Source of the DNA: Clostridia bacterium
Lineage (GTDB): Bacteria; Bacillota; Clostridia; Oscillospirales; CAG-272
Assembly (NCBI GenBank): GCA_017505745.1
Contig: JAFVOP010000012.1
Coordinates: forward strand, 1-32,465
Length of the DNA stretch: 32,465 bases
Direction of reading: 5' to 3'
The notes beneath the pieces were generated by a model that searched no databases, had not been told where the DNA came from, and was given only the letters and a program-made list of their open reading frames with translations. Positions 24,676 to 32,465 of the stretch are shown here, in pieces. The position numbers and the translations under genes are program-made. How positions within the stretch are numbered: position 1 is the first letter of the stretch; each line of letters begins with the position of its first letter.

Positions 24676-26952
24676 TCAATCAAATTTCTCGGCGCGGCGG
24701 GATTCTGCCACCTTGTCCGACATCGATTGGATCTGCACCAGTCGATAGTATTTGCCCTTTTTCTCCATGAGCTCCTGCGGGGTTCCGCACTCAATGATCT
24801 GTCCGTTGTCCACCACCACGATCTTATTGGCCTTGGAAAGGGTGGAGAGGCGGTGCGCGATCATCAGGGTGGTCCGTCCGCTGATCAGATGCTCGATCGC
24901 TTCCTGGATCAGATGCTCGGTTTCGGAGTCCACCGAGGCGGTTGCCTCGTCAAACACCAGCATTTGCGGATTGCGGAGCATCGCGCGCGCAATCGAAACA
25001 CGCTGCCGTTCGCCTCCGGAAAGGCCCACGCCGCGCTCACCCAGCACCGAATCGTAGCCATCGGGCTGGCGGACGATGAATTCGTGCGCGTTGGCGATGT
25101 CGGCGGCGTTGATGATCTCGTCCACCGAGAAGCTATCGTCGCCGTAAGCAATGTTATTGTAAATGGTATCGTGGAACATCATCGGCTCCTGTTGGACGTA
25201 TCCGATGTGAGAGCGGTAGTATTCCATATCAATGTCGCGGATGTCCACGCCGTCCACGGTGATCTGTCCGTCGTAGTGATCGTAGTAACGCAACAACAGG
25301 TTGATCAGGGTGGATTTTCCCGAGCCCGTGGTACCCACAATGCCCACGATGTCACCGGGCTCGATGGTCAGGTTGATATTTTTGAGCACCTTTTTGGTGC
25401 GGTCAAACGAGAAGTTGACGTTTTTGAATTCGATCCGTCCGCCGATGTTGGCGCTCTTGTTGCCTTTGCCGAAATCGTGCTCGGGCTCGACATCCAGAAT
25501 GTCCATGATGCGCTCGGTGGAGGCCATGGCGTGCTGGGTGGAGTCGGAGAGGTTGGCAAAGAAGTTGACGGGCTCGTAGAACATGCTGGCGTAAGAAATA
25601 AAGGAAACCAAAAGACCAACCGAGATCTCGCCCACGGTGTTGGCTTCCAGGGCGTCGATGACGAGCGTGCCGCCCATGGCCCAGATGATCACGCTTCCGC
25701 AGGTGATGAGGGCGTTGATGATGGCGGGGTAGGCGTTGAGGATCTTACCGGCCTTGGAGTCGATCTCGCGCCACTCGTCCACACAGCTCTCAAAGCGCTT
25801 CACCGCATTTTTTTCGTTGGTGAAGGACTTGATCACGCGGATGCCGGGGATGGTATCGGTGAGGGTGGAGGTCACGGCCGACGAACGCCGCCAGATCCGA
25901 TGGTAGAAGGGCGCAATCTTCTTGCGGAAGATGCGCGAGCCGATCACGATGATCGGAACGGGGCAGAGCGAGAGGAGCGTGAGCTTCCAGTTCATCGAGA
26001 GCATCACGATAATGATACCCACCAGCTTGAAGAACTGTACCACCACCTCTTGCGTGATACGGAGCATAAAGGACTGCAGCGTTGCGGTATCGCCGCTGAT
26101 GCGGTTGATCACGGCGCCCGTAGAGGTCTTATCGTAAAAGCGCATTGGCAAATGCTGAGCCTTTTCGTATACCTCGCAGCGGATCGCGGCAACGATCTTA
26201 TTTCCCGCCACGCGGAGCATATAGCCGCGAATACCGCCCAGGGCAAAGCGCGTGATGTGAATGCCGACCAATGCCAGCGAAACGATCATCAAAAGGTCGC
26301 GCCTTTGGTTGGGAAGGATATCGTCCACCAGGGTCTGCGTCAGTCTTGGCGGGGCAAGCGCCAAAGCGGTGGTTATGATGGACAGGATCACCGAAATGAT
26401 CAGAACACCGGTTTGGGGCTTGAGATATTTGACAAGCTTTTTGAGCAGCTTGCCCTTGTTCATGCAGTTGATACAGGGAACACCGGGAGCAGACAGGGTC
26501 CGTCCGCAACGGGGACAGATCGAAAGCTGCTTTTGGTAGGTTGCGGCAACGGCTTCAAGCGCTTCCTCGGGAGAGGTGTTGCCCTTTTGGATATCGTTGA
26601 CGTAGGTTGCGGTTGCATCGCAAAGCGCCGCCACCGCAAAGGTAAAGCGGAAGAGCTCGCGCGTGCTTCCGTCGCGCATTTCCGCGCGCATCAACCCATT
26701 TCCGTACATTCGCTTGTTGTAAACCTTTTCCACGTCAGCAAACGCGGTTTTTTCGGAGCATTCGCCGGTTTCGAGATTACAACGGAAGAGGTAGGATCGG
26801 GTAACAAGTAAAACGCTGCAACCGTAATGCGCGGTTTCGGAAATATCACCAACCACGGCAAATACGATCGGGTCATCATGCTCGCTCAGATCAAGGATCA
26901 TGCGAAGCTGCTTCTCATCCAACTTTTTGTTGGTTAAAAAGGAAGTTTCCAT
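24676..26952 (-). CDS. ABC exporter, fused permease/ATPase with N-terminal zinc ribbon
   Basis: A 758-residue half-transporter. Residues 1-125 form a soluble domain rich in beta strands that may be PH-like. A zinc ribbon follows (C146-P-R-C149 and C160-I-N-C163), then a six-helix exporter membrane domain (~175-470) and the nucleotide-binding domain: Walker A GTTGSGKST near 540, signature LSGGERQRV near 645, Walker B MLVFDEA near 663 and the H-loop in MIAHRLS near 694. It probably works as a homodimer; the transported compound is unknown. The ATG at 26952 is poorly placed: the only good Shine-Dalgarno (AGGAGAG) lies about 23 bases upstream and fits a different, out-of-frame ATG. It has its own promoter and is followed by the DUF1854 gene. 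Confidence 0.85.
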   Translation of the reverse strand: METSFLTNKKLDEKQLRMILDLSEHDDPIVFAVVGDISETAHYGCSVLLVTRSYLFRCNLETGECSEKTAFADVEKVYNKRMYGNGLMRAEMRDGSTRELFRFTFAVAALCDATATYVNDIQKGNTSPEEALEAVAATYQKQLSICPRCGRTLSAPGVPCINCMNKGKLLKKLVKYLKPQTGVLIISVILSIITTALALAPPRLTQTLVDDILPNQRRDLLMIVSLALVGIHITRFALGGIRGYMLRVAGNKIVAAIRCEVYEKAQHLPMRFYDKTSTGAVINRISGDTATLQSFMLRITQEVVVQFFKLVGIIIVMLSMNWKLTLLSLCPVPIIVIGSRIFRKKIAPFYHRIWRRSSAVTSTLTDTIPGIRVIKSFTNEKNAVKRFESCVDEWREIDSKAGKILNAYPAIINALITCGSVIIWAMGGTLVIDALEANTVGEISVGLLVSFISYASMFYEPVNFFANLSDSTQHAMASTERIMDILDVEPEHDFGKGNKSANIGGRIEFKNVNFSFDRTKKVLKNINLTIEPGDIVGIVGTTGSGKSTLINLLLRYYDHYDGQITVDGVDIRDIDMEYYRSHIGYVQQEPMMFHDTIYNNIAYGDDSFSVDEIINAADIANAHEFIVRQPDGYDSVLGERGVGLSGGERQRVSIARAMLRNPQMLVFDEATASVDSETEHLIQEAIEHLISGRTTLMIAHRLSTLSKANKIVVVDNGQIIECGTPQELMEKKGKYYRLVQIQSMSDKVAESRRAEKFD

Positions 26953-26996
26953 GTCTGTGCGCAGCCATAAAGGCGCTCTCCTTATATTTTTTGTGC

Positions 26997-27025
26997 ATTA
27001 TACCACACAAAAAAAGGAAAGTCAA
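26997..27025 (-). promoter_or_regulatory. Promoter of the ABC exporter/DUF1854 operon
   Basis: On the minus strand TTGACT (27025-27020) is separated by 17 bases from TATAAT (27002-26997). The predicted start of transcription is about 40 bases before the exporter ATG. It diverges from the promoter at 27116-27144. Confidence 0.85.
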
Positions 27026-27115
27026 CCACATTTCCCAAAAAAAGAGGGATGCGGTATTGCTTTTTTGATATAGAGCTATCAGTTTTTGATATACCTTGTT
27101 TTTTGGCGAATTTTC

Positions 27116-27144
27116 TTGTTATTTTTGTACAAGTATGCTATAAT
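27116..27144 (+). promoter_or_regulatory. Promoter of the second TIM-barrel gene (extended -10)
   Basis: TTGTTA (27116-27121), a 17-base spacer, then TATAAT (27139-27144) preceded by TGC, which makes an extended -10 element. It supports a short leader and the start codon at 27199. Confidence 0.8.
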
Positions 27145-27198
27145 GAAAAATCATCCTATCTCCAAAATTGTATATTTGTATCGAAAAGGAGATCTCAC

Positions 27199-27981
27199 AT
27201 GAAGATTGGAGTCAACCTGAATTGCTACGGTCCGCTCCCCTTGGAGGAGCAATTTTCTCTTTTGAAGCGATATGGATTTGATACCACCTTTTGCATCTCG
27301 GAAAACCCATTGCTTGCAGAGGCGATAGCTCTTGCCAAGCGCGAGGGCATCGTATTTGAAACCCTGCATGCACCTTATCGGGAGATCAACGCGATTTGGT
27401 CGGCGGGTGAAGAGGGCGAGGCGTTTTTGGCACGTCTGATCGCATCGGTGGAGAGCTGTGCCGCAAATGAGATCCCTACGTTGGTGGTGCATCTTTCCTC
27501 AGGGCTTACCCCGCCTCGTATCAATGACCTTGGAAACGAGCGGTTTGATCGCTTGATGGAGGTCGCACACCGCGAGGGAGTAAAGATCGCGTATGAAAAC
27601 CAACGCATGATCGCCAACCTTGCCATGGCAATGGAGGTATATCCCGAGGCCGTGTTCTGCTGGGACGTAGGACACGAGGCCTGCTTTACGGGCGACAGGG
27701 ACTACATGGCGCTGTTTAGCAAGCGCATTGGCGCGCTGCACTTGCAGGACAACCTTTGTGAGTTTAACAAGGATCTGCATCTGATTCCTTACGATGGCGC
27801 GATCGACATGGAGAACGCCGCAAAAAGGCTTGCGCAGAGCGATTACAAGGGCTCGATCATGCTTGAGCTGGTCCGCAGTAAATGGGAGGGCTACGCCAAG
27901 CTTACCCCCGACGAATACTACGCAAAAGCAGCCGATGCCGCACGTCGCTTTGGCGCGCGGGTGGAGAGTTATCGCGGCTGA
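27199..27981 (+). CDS. Sugar phosphate isomerase/epimerase-like TIM barrel (second)
   Basis: A 260-residue xylose-isomerase-like TIM-barrel protein. The family residues are visible: LHAPY (H57), VVHL (H98), AYENQ (E133), CWDVGH (D156, H159), ALHLQDN (H181) and MLELV (E223), a complete set for a metal-dependent isomerase or epimerase. I chose ATG 27199 over the longer open frame from 27049 because AAAAGGAGA lies just before it and the promoter lies inside the longer frame. It is a single-gene unit with its own promoter and terminator, separate from the MBL array, and only distantly similar to the TIM-barrel protein at 14046. The substrate is unknown. Confidence 0.85.
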   Translation: MKIGVNLNCYGPLPLEEQFSLLKRYGFDTTFCISENPLLAEAIALAKREGIVFETLHAPYREINAIWSAGEEGEAFLARLIASVESCAANEIPTLVVHLSSGLTPPRINDLGNERFDRLMEVAHREGVKIAYENQRMIANLAMAMEVYPEAVFCWDVGHEACFTGDRDYMALFSKRIGALHLQDNLCEFNKDLHLIPYDGAIDMENAAKRLAQSDYKGSIMLELVRSKWEGYAKLTPDEYYAKAADAARRFGARVESYRG

Positions 27982-27991
27982 AAATAAAAAG

Positions 27992-28026
27992 AACCCAGAC
28001 AGACGAAATATCTGCCTGGGTTTTTC
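27992..28026 (+). terminator. Bidirectional terminator between TIM-barrel and MazG-like genes
   Basis: AACCCAGACAGA pairs with TCTGCCTGGGTT (one mismatch) around a seven-base loop and is followed by TTTCTTTG. On the minus strand the stem is followed by CTTTTTATTTT, so it serves both converging units. Confidence 0.85.
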
Positions 28027-28034
28027 TTTGCCCC

Positions 28035-28370
28035 TCAAAGCTGTTCTTTGCTTTGGATAAACTTCTCCAAATTAGTATCGTGATGGTACTTTATGGATGC
28101 TTTTTTATCCTTTTGCAGAATGATCTCATTCAGATCGAGGTTGTTGATTGCCGCGATGGCGACCGCGTAATGAATGAGGTCTGCCAATTCGGATCCCAAC
28201 TCGGCCTGCAGATCTTCGGATTTGGCAGACTTCCGTCCCGAACGCATGTTCAGTATCTCTGCAATTTCTCCCATTTCCTCTACCAATTTCATAAACAATC
28301 CCTCTTCCTTCGCCCAACCGCCGTAACGCTCATGCAGATATTCTTCCAAAATATCAATCGAAACTTTCAT
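28035..28370 (-). CDS. MazG-like nucleotide pyrophosphohydrolase
   Basis: A 111-residue protein with the all-alpha NTP pyrophosphatase signature: E31-E32-x-x-E35 in LVEEMGEIAE and E61-x-x-D64 in SELADLIHYAV, which bind magnesium. The size fits single-domain MazG-like enzymes that hydrolyse non-canonical or excess (d)NTPs to the monophosphate and pyrophosphate. AGGAATGGAAG precedes the ATG. It lies 56 bases after a Nudix hydrolase, and both clean nucleotide pools, which fits a shared minus-strand operon ending at the terminator just beyond. Substrate preference cannot be read from the sequence. Confidence 0.85.
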   Translation of the reverse strand: MKVSIDILEEYLHERYGGWAKEEGLFMKLVEEMGEIAEILNMRSGRKSAKSEDLQAELGSELADLIHYAVAIAAINNLDLNEIILQKDKKASIKYHHDTNLEKFIQSKEQL

Positions 28371-28426
28371 CTTCCATTCCTTTCCTGATAAACAATTCTT
28401 TGAAGTAGCTTGCTAACTGTGTGCGG

Positions 28427-28891
28427 TCACATTTTCTCTCCATTTAGCACCGCCTCGGTCAAGACATCACCTTGGTAGGTTAGCTTGAGCGAGAAGAATG
28501 GCTCGTCGGTGTCGAGCAGACGCAAAAAGATGCGGTCACCCTCCCATAGGGTGAGGTTGTAGAGGTCCTGCTTGGAGATCCATTCCAGGTCTCCCTCGTC
28601 GCAATCCTTCTGCTCGCCCGTCCAATCGGTGCAGGTGAACAGGTGCATGTATTCGCAGGGGTAGACGTCCGACACAAAGGTGACGATGCCTCGATAGCGG
28701 AATTTTGTCACCGTCAGTCCCGTTTCCTCCCATACCTCGCGGCGCATGCAGTCCTCGGGACTTTCTCCGTCCTCAAATTTTCCGCCCACGCCGATCCATT
28801 TGTCGTGATTTTCGTCATGGTCCTTTTTGGTGCGGTGGAGCATCAGATAGCGTCCGTTTTGCTCCAGATAGCAAAGGGTTGTCATTTTCAT
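28427..28891 (-). CDS. Nudix hydrolase, MutT/8-oxo-dGTPase-like
   Basis: A 154-residue protein with a complete Nudix box, G37-x5-E43-x7-REVWEETGL (to L59), preceded by KWIGVGGKFE and followed by the FVSDVYPCEYMHLFTC strands typical of MutT-like 8-oxo-dGTP diphosphatases. It likely removes oxidised nucleotides, but Nudix specificity is hard to predict. A longer in-frame ORF reaches back to 29035. I chose ATG 28891 because it overlaps the upstream stop as ATGA, has AAAGGAG about 11 bases before it, and gives the normal family length. The overlap implies translational coupling with the AlkD-like gene. Confidence 0.85.
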   Translation of the reverse strand: MKMTTLCYLEQNGRYLMLHRTKKDHDENHDKWIGVGGKFEDGESPEDCMRREVWEETGLTVTKFRYRGIVTFVSDVYPCEYMHLFTCTDWTGEQKDCDEGDLEWISKQDLYNLTLWEGDRIFLRLLDTDEPFFSLKLTYQGDVLTEAVLNGEKM

Positions 28892-29604
28892 GCGCGGGAG
28901 GTCTCCTTTCGTTTCAAGGCTTTCAGATATGATTTGCGATCGGTTGGTACGCGGTAGCTTTCGATCGCCTTTTGGATCGCTTTGTTGTGAGTCCATATCG
29001 GCAGGCGTTGCTCGGTGAGATAGGGGAAGGCGCATTCGTACTGCTTGACCAAAGCTTCACTGAACAACCACGCCACCGCCATGCGCACGTAGTAATCGTC
29101 GTGGCGGACGGTTGCTGCCGCTTCGAGGACAGCGGGCGAAAAGAGCGGTGTGTCCAGATACCAATTCAACAGGCGCACGAGACCGTAGCGAATGGTGTAG
29201 ACCTCCTCCGAGGCCAGCCAACGCAAAATGGCATCCCATAGCCGTTGCGGATCCGATCGGAGCACCTTGGGGCAAAAGCCGTCGCAGGTTGCCCAATTAT
29301 CGATGTAGGGAAGAAAGGTCTCCACGGCCGCAAGCGCTCCGTCAAAATCCGGGATCCCCTCCAAAAGCGCGGCGTGGAGGTTGTTTTCTTCATAGTAAGT
29401 GTGCGGCAGAGTCTCTAAAAACAGGGCGGCCGCCTCGGTGCCCGCCAGCTGCTTGGCGTAGCGGCGCAGCTGTGGGGTGCGTACTCCGATCACGCTCGCG
29501 GGTTCTACCGTTGGCATCAGCTTGCACTGAAAGGCGGCATAGCCTTCGTCGCGCATGGAGAACAGGTCGGAGTGGATGCCAAGAATGGCTTCGGTTGCAG
29601 TCAT
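28888..29604 (-). CDS. AlkD-like DNA alkylation repair protein
   Basis: A 238-residue all-helical HEAT-like repeat protein. Features typical of the AlkD family are VIGVRTPQLRRYAKQL near the N-terminus, YYEENNLHAALLEG, the central YIDNWATCDGFCPK, and DDYYVRMAVAWLFSEALVK. AlkD enzymes are DNA glycosylases that remove N3- and N7-alkylated purines without base flipping; the WATCD segment is where the family places its catalytic acidic residue. The start at 29604 lies five bases after the hydrolase stop and has no strong Shine-Dalgarno, so it probably relies on coupling. An upstream start at 29652 would overlap the hydrolase by over 40 bases and add a poorly conserved tail. Confidence 0.85.
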   Translation of the reverse strand: MTATEAILGIHSDLFSMRDEGYAAFQCKLMPTVEPASVIGVRTPQLRRYAKQLAGTEAAALFLETLPHTYYEENNLHAALLEGIPDFDGALAAVETFLPYIDNWATCDGFCPKVLRSDPQRLWDAILRWLASEEVYTIRYGLVRLLNWYLDTPLFSPAVLEAAATVRHDDYYVRMAVAWLFSEALVKQYECAFPYLTEQRLPIWTHNKAIQKAIESYRVPTDRKSYLKALKRKETSRA

Positions 29605-29609
29605 GGAGC

Positions 29610-30398
29610 TCAAAAATTGCGCTTGACCCAATTGGCGGCCAGCCGCGCCCACTCGGAAATATCGGGGTAGGCCTTGGCCAGTCCCAGCCCGTGCCGTCCT
29701 ACGGGAAAGACGTGCATTTCAAACGGAATTTCGTTGTCACGCAGAACCTCGGCAAACACCAGCGAGTTTTTCACGTTTACGATCTCGTCGGTGGAGGTGT
29801 GCCACAAAAAGACCTTGGGCGTGGTTTTCGTTACCTTTCTCTCCAAGCAGAAGTCTGCCTGCTCCGCGGCATAGCGTTCCTCTCCCAGCAGGCGTTTCCC
29901 GCTGTTGCAATGCCCAAACGGCTCGGAGACCGAGATCACGGGGTAGCAGAGGATCGCACCGTTGGGGGTACAATCCAAGGTGTCGATTTCGTCGGTCTCT
30001 ACGTCGTTGGAATAGACATCGGGATAGAGAACCGTCGAGCCGCACAAATGACCGCCTGCGGAAAACCCACAGGTTACGATCCTTTGCGGATCGATCTTCC
30101 ACTCGTTCGCGCGGTGGCGCAGAATACGGACCGTGCGCTGAACGTCGGCAAGCGGTGCGGGGTGGTGATTGGGCGATACGCGATAATCCACCACCACGGC
30201 GTGAAAGCCCTGCGAATTAAAAAATTCGGCAATGGGTTGTCCTTCGTGAGGGGCGCGTCTGCTATATCCGCCGCCGGGAAGCACCACGATGCAAGGGAGC
30301 GGCTCTTCGGTTTCTAAAAAATAGGTATGAAAGAGATTAGGAGTTTCTGCTCCCTCTAAAAGATAGGGGATCTCGCGATCCCAGATTTGCAGATCCAT
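29610..30398 (-). CDS. Alpha/beta hydrolase, carbohydrate esterase/BD-FAE-like
   Basis: A 262-residue cytoplasmic alpha/beta hydrolase. The oxyanion-hole segment is LPGGGY (residues 40-45), the nucleophile elbow is GFSAGGH (S113), and D204 (in TSTDEIVN) and H236 (in GRHGLGL) complete the catalytic triad. Spacing matches the acetyl-xylan/feruloyl esterase-like group often annotated as alpha/beta hydrolase or endo-xylanase-like, which removes acyl groups from sugars. There is no signal peptide, so it acts inside the cell on imported oligosaccharides or another ester. It is the first gene of a minus operon with AlkD-like, Nudix and MazG-like genes and has a consensus promoter. Its association with nucleotide-repair genes is odd and may be accidental. 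Confidence 0.85.
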   Translation of the reverse strand: MDLQIWDREIPYLLEGAETPNLFHTYFLETEEPLPCIVVLPGGGYSRRAPHEGQPIAEFFNSQGFHAVVVDYRVSPNHHPAPLADVQRTVRILRHRANEWKIDPQRIVTCGFSAGGHLCGSTVLYPDVYSNDVETDEIDTLDCTPNGAILCYPVISVSEPFGHCNSGKRLLGEERYAAEQADFCLERKVTKTTPKVFLWHTSTDEIVNVKNSLVFAEVLRDNEIPFEMHVFPVGRHGLGLAKAYPDISEWARLAANWVKRNF

Positions 30399-30444
30399 GA
30401 TGGTATTTCCGTCCTTCCCAAACAGTTCTCAAGCGTACAAGATA

Positions 30445-30473
30445 ATTATATCGGCAAGCGAGGAAAAAGTCAA
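30445..30473 (-). promoter_or_regulatory. Promoter of the hydrolase-AlkD-Nudix-MazG operon
   Basis: On the minus strand TTGACT (30473-30468), a 17-base spacer and TATAAT (30450-30445). The initiation point lies about 40 bases before the hydrolase start at 30398. Confidence 0.85.
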
Positions 30474-30598
30474 GAGCTTTGCTCGGCCTCCCACATAAAA
30501 AAATCGCAAAAGTTCAACTGGCGTTCACAATTGTATGATAAAATAAAGAAAATCGATTCCCGCATACCAAACGATTTCGGAAAGGAACGAAATTTTTT

Positions 30599-31468
30599 AT
30601 GAAACGAAACATCTTGATCGCGAGCGATAGCACCTCAGATCTTAGCCCTGCCTTGATCGAGCGATACGGCATTCGCATTTTGCCGCTTGGCGTTACGGTT
30701 GGCGATAAGCACTATACCGACGGCGTGGATATTGATCCCGATTTTATTTACAAAAATTACGCGGAGACCAAAACGCTTCCCAAAACCTCCGCCATCAGCA
30801 TTGGAGAAGCAACCGATTTCTTTAAGGCTTGCCGCGAGGAGGCGGACGCGGTGATCTTCTTTACCATCAGCTCGCAGATGTCCTCCACCTTTCACAACGT
30901 GCGTCTGGCGGCGCAGGAATTTGAAGCCGTTTACGTGGTCGACACGCAAAATCTATCCACGGGCGGCGGACTGCTGGTACTCAAGGCTGCGGAAATGGCC
31001 GAAGCGGGAGCTGCGGCCGAGGAGATCGTGAAAACCTGTGAAGCGTTGGTGCCTTGCGTGGATGCTTCTTTCGTCATTGATAGCCTGGAATTTTTACATA
31101 AGGGTGGCCGATGCTCGGCGGTTGCGGCGTTTGGCGCAAACCTGCTTCAGCTCAAGCCCTGTATCGTGGTAAAAAACGGCAAGATGGGAGTTTCCAAGAA
31201 ATATCGCGGAAAATTCGGAGAGGTGCTCAAAAAGTATGTTGCCGAGCAGATCGGTGACGCCTCGGATATTGATCTCGACCGCATTTTTGTGACCCACGCG
31301 GGATGCGATGAGGCCATCGTTTCGGCTTGCGTGGCGCTTGTGAAGGAGCTGGCTCCTTTTAAAAACGTGGAGATCACGCGTGCGGGCTGCACCATTTCCT
31401 CGCATTGCGGTCAGAACACGCTGGGCGTGCTCTTCTTCCGAACCCATCCGATCGTACAGGAACAATAA
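30599..31468 (+). CDS. DegV family fatty-acid-binding protein
   Basis: A 289-residue DegV protein. The N-domain opens with ILIASDSTSDLSPALIERYGIRILPLGV and has the DGVDIDPDFIY segment; TSAISIGEATDFF and FFTISSQMSSTFHN surround the lipid-head pocket; DSLEFLHKGGRCSAVAA and LKPCIVVKNGKM mark the C-domain. The family binds a single fatty acid and, in Bacillota, can present exogenous fatty acids to the FakA kinase; several paralogs per genome are normal. No fakA is nearby. The ATG has AAAGGAACG upstream. It is a monocistronic unit ending at a strong terminator. The promoter is less clear than its neighbours: TATGAT at 30534 with TTCAAC at 30513 is a weak candidate. Confidence 0.9.
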   Translation: MKRNILIASDSTSDLSPALIERYGIRILPLGVTVGDKHYTDGVDIDPDFIYKNYAETKTLPKTSAISIGEATDFFKACREEADAVIFFTISSQMSSTFHNVRLAAQEFEAVYVVDTQNLSTGGGLLVLKAAEMAEAGAAAEEIVKTCEALVPCVDASFVIDSLEFLHKGGRCSAVAAFGANLLQLKPCIVVKNGKMGVSKKYRGKFGEVLKKYVAEQIGDASDIDLDRIFVTHAGCDEAIVSACVALVKELAPFKNVEITRAGCTISSHCGQNTLGVLFFRTHPIVQEQ

Positions 31469-31477
31469 ATCGCGCAA

Positions 31478-31508
31478 AAGCGGAATTCCTTGGGAATTCC
31501 GCTTTTTT
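31478..31508 (+). terminator. Intrinsic terminator after the DegV gene
   Basis: AAGCGGAATTCC (31478-31489) pairs perfectly with GGAATTCCGCTT (31493-31504) around a TTG loop, and the right arm runs into six T. Confidence 0.9.
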
Positions 31509-31587
31509 ACCTTTTTATAGTCACTGTTGCGCAATTTTGCTCGTTTCTCTTTCTTTGTTGTGCATTTTCTCTCTTTTTGTGCCGCCA

Positions 31588-31616
31588 TTGACAGATCCTC
31601 AAAGATACGATATAAT
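31588..31616 (+). promoter_or_regulatory. Perfect consensus promoter of the GlpA-like gene
   Basis: TTGACA (31588-31593), a 17-base spacer and TATAAT (31611-31616), a full match to the vegetative consensus. Transcription should start about 50 bases before the ATG at 31674. Confidence 0.9.
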
Positions 31617-31673
31617 ATAAACACAAGCATAAGATACAGGAAGAAAAATGCATTGGGAAAGGAGATAGATTGC

Positions 31674-32465
31674 ATGTATGATGTAGTTGTGATCGGCGCA
31701 GGTGTTGTGGGGGGCATGATCGCTCGCGCACTGTCTGCGTACCGTCTCAAAATTTGTATTCTCGAAAAACGGCATGACGTGGCCATGGGAGCCAGCTGTG
31801 CAAACTCTGCCATCGTTCACGCGGGCTTTGATGCCAAGGAGGGGACGCTGAAGGCAAGGCTGAACGTGCGCGGCTCCGAGATGATGGAAAAGACCTGCGA
31901 GGAGCTGGGGGTCAAATATCGCAACAACGGCTCGCTCGTGATCGGCTTTCACGAGGAAGATCGCGCCACCATTGAGTCGCTTTACCGCCGCGGGGAGGCG
32001 AACGGTGTCAAGGGCGTGCGCATTCTGGAGAGCGAGGAGCTGCACCGCATGGAGCTGGGGCTTTCCCAAAACGTCATCTGTGCCCTGTACGCTCCCACGG
32101 GCAGTATCGTTTGTCCCTATGAATTGACGATTGCCGCCGTTGGGAACGCGATGGACAACGGTGCCGAGCTCAAGCTCGATTTTGACGTCCAAGAGATTCG
32201 GGACTGCGGTGAGTATTACGAGGTATCCTCGGGAACCGAGACCGTAAAAGCAGCCTACGTTATCAATGCGGCGGGCGTGTATTCCGATGCGATTGCGGGC
32301 ATGGTGGGGGACGATTCCTTCCGCGTACATCCGCGCCGCGGCGAGTATATTCTGCTGGACAAGGAATGCGGCAAGATGGTGTCCTGCACGATCTTCCGTA
32401 CCCCGAGCAAAATGGGAAAGGGAATTCTGGTTACCCCTACCGTAGACGGCAACCTTCTGGTAGGT
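31674..32465 (+). CDS. FAD-dependent dehydrogenase, GlpA/glycerol-3-phosphate type (3' end outside the window)
   Basis: The first 264 residues of a DAO-family flavoprotein; the frame is open to the window end. It starts MYDVVVIGAGVVGGMIARALS with the FAD-binding G8-x-G10-x-x-G13, then ILEKRHDVAMGASCANSAIVHAGF (ribose-binding Glu and the family's GAS-x-x-NSAI motif). Later come YAPTGSIVCPYELTIAAV, VINAAGVYSD and HPRRGEYILLDK, all typical of anaerobic glycerol-3-phosphate dehydrogenase-like enzymes in Clostridia. Full-length members are about 480 residues and usually end in a BFD-like iron-sulfur domain, which would lie beyond the window. AAAGGAG lies nine bases upstream of the chosen ATG. It probably oxidises glycerol-3-phosphate or a similar hydroxy acid, and glpB-like and DUF1667 genes are commonly next. 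Confidence 0.85.
   Translation, partial: MYDVVVIGAGVVGGMIARALSAYRLKICILEKRHDVAMGASCANSAIVHAGFDAKEGTLKARLNVRGSEMMEKTCEELGVKYRNNGSLVIGFHEEDRATIESLYRRGEANGVKGVRILESEELHRMELGLSQNVICALYAPTGSIVCPYELTIAAVGNAMDNGAELKLDFDVQEIRDCGEYYEVSSGTETVKAAYVINAAGVYSDAIAGMVGDDSFRVHPRRGEYILLDKECGKMVSCTIFRTPSKMGKGILVTPTVDGNLLVG

Noticed and set aside
24196..26811. Plus-strand open frame of 871 codons opposite the ABC exporter
   Set aside because: Shadow of the exporter and DUF1854 genes, which have clear motifs, a promoter and ribosome sites on the other strand.
27049..27198. N-terminal extension of the second TIM-barrel gene
   Set aside because: This stretch contains the promoter and the ribosome site for ATG 27199, and the encoded extension is not typical of the family.
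28892..29035. N-terminal extension of the Nudix protein
   Set aside because: It would lie inside the AlkD-like gene; the ATGA overlap at 28888-28891 gives a normal-length enzyme.

Overview
The window looks like a chromosomal segment of an uncultured Clostridia-class bacterium (Bacillota; an Oscillospirales or Christensenellales-like gut lineage is my guess). The reasons are strong AGGAGG-type ribosome binding sites, several near-perfect TTGACA-N17-TATAAT promoters, lipoprotein leaders with long acidic Thr/Glu/Ser linkers, a DegV protein, and a DUF1854/ABC exporter pair. No rRNA, tRNA, transposase, phage gene or CRISPR array was seen.

Region 1 (1-8180). An AraC-type cupin ORF on the minus strand stops before any HTH domain. 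It lies back to back with a plus-strand run: an FAD-dependent oxidoreductase, a cytoplasmic metallo-beta-lactamase (MBL) hydrolase, and three tandem paralogous sugar-type solute-binding lipoproteins. No ABC permease is present.

Region 2 (8181-9589). About 1.4 kb has no convincing gene. It is GC-rich, opens with two hairpins, and precedes an apparently highly expressed gene.

Region 3 (9590-24108). This holds a secreted GLUG-like repeat protein, an 80-residue lipoprotein that is only leader plus acidic repeat, and then an array of six paralogous ComEC-like MBL proteins with one sugar isomerase-like TIM-barrel gene inserted. Five of the MBL proteins are lipoproteins with an N-terminal domain resembling the non-catalytic N-domains of GH20/GH67 glycosidases. 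One has neither leader nor N-domain and is probably cytoplasmic. The array ends at a strong bidirectional terminator. Regions 1 and 3 together resemble a glycan-utilisation locus (regulator, binding proteins, surface enzymes, intracellular oxidoreductase and isomerase), but the surface enzymes are MBL hydrolases and no glycoside hydrolase is visible. This is the best candidate for an undescribed system; its substrate is unknown.

Region 4 (24172-32465). The content is ordinary: an ABC exporter with its DUF1854 partner (minus), a second TIM-barrel isomerase-like gene (plus), a four-gene minus operon (alpha/beta hydrolase, AlkD-like protein, Nudix, MazG-like), a DegV protein (plus), and the start of a GlpA-like FAD dehydrogenase cut by the window end. 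Most of these units have clear promoters and terminators.
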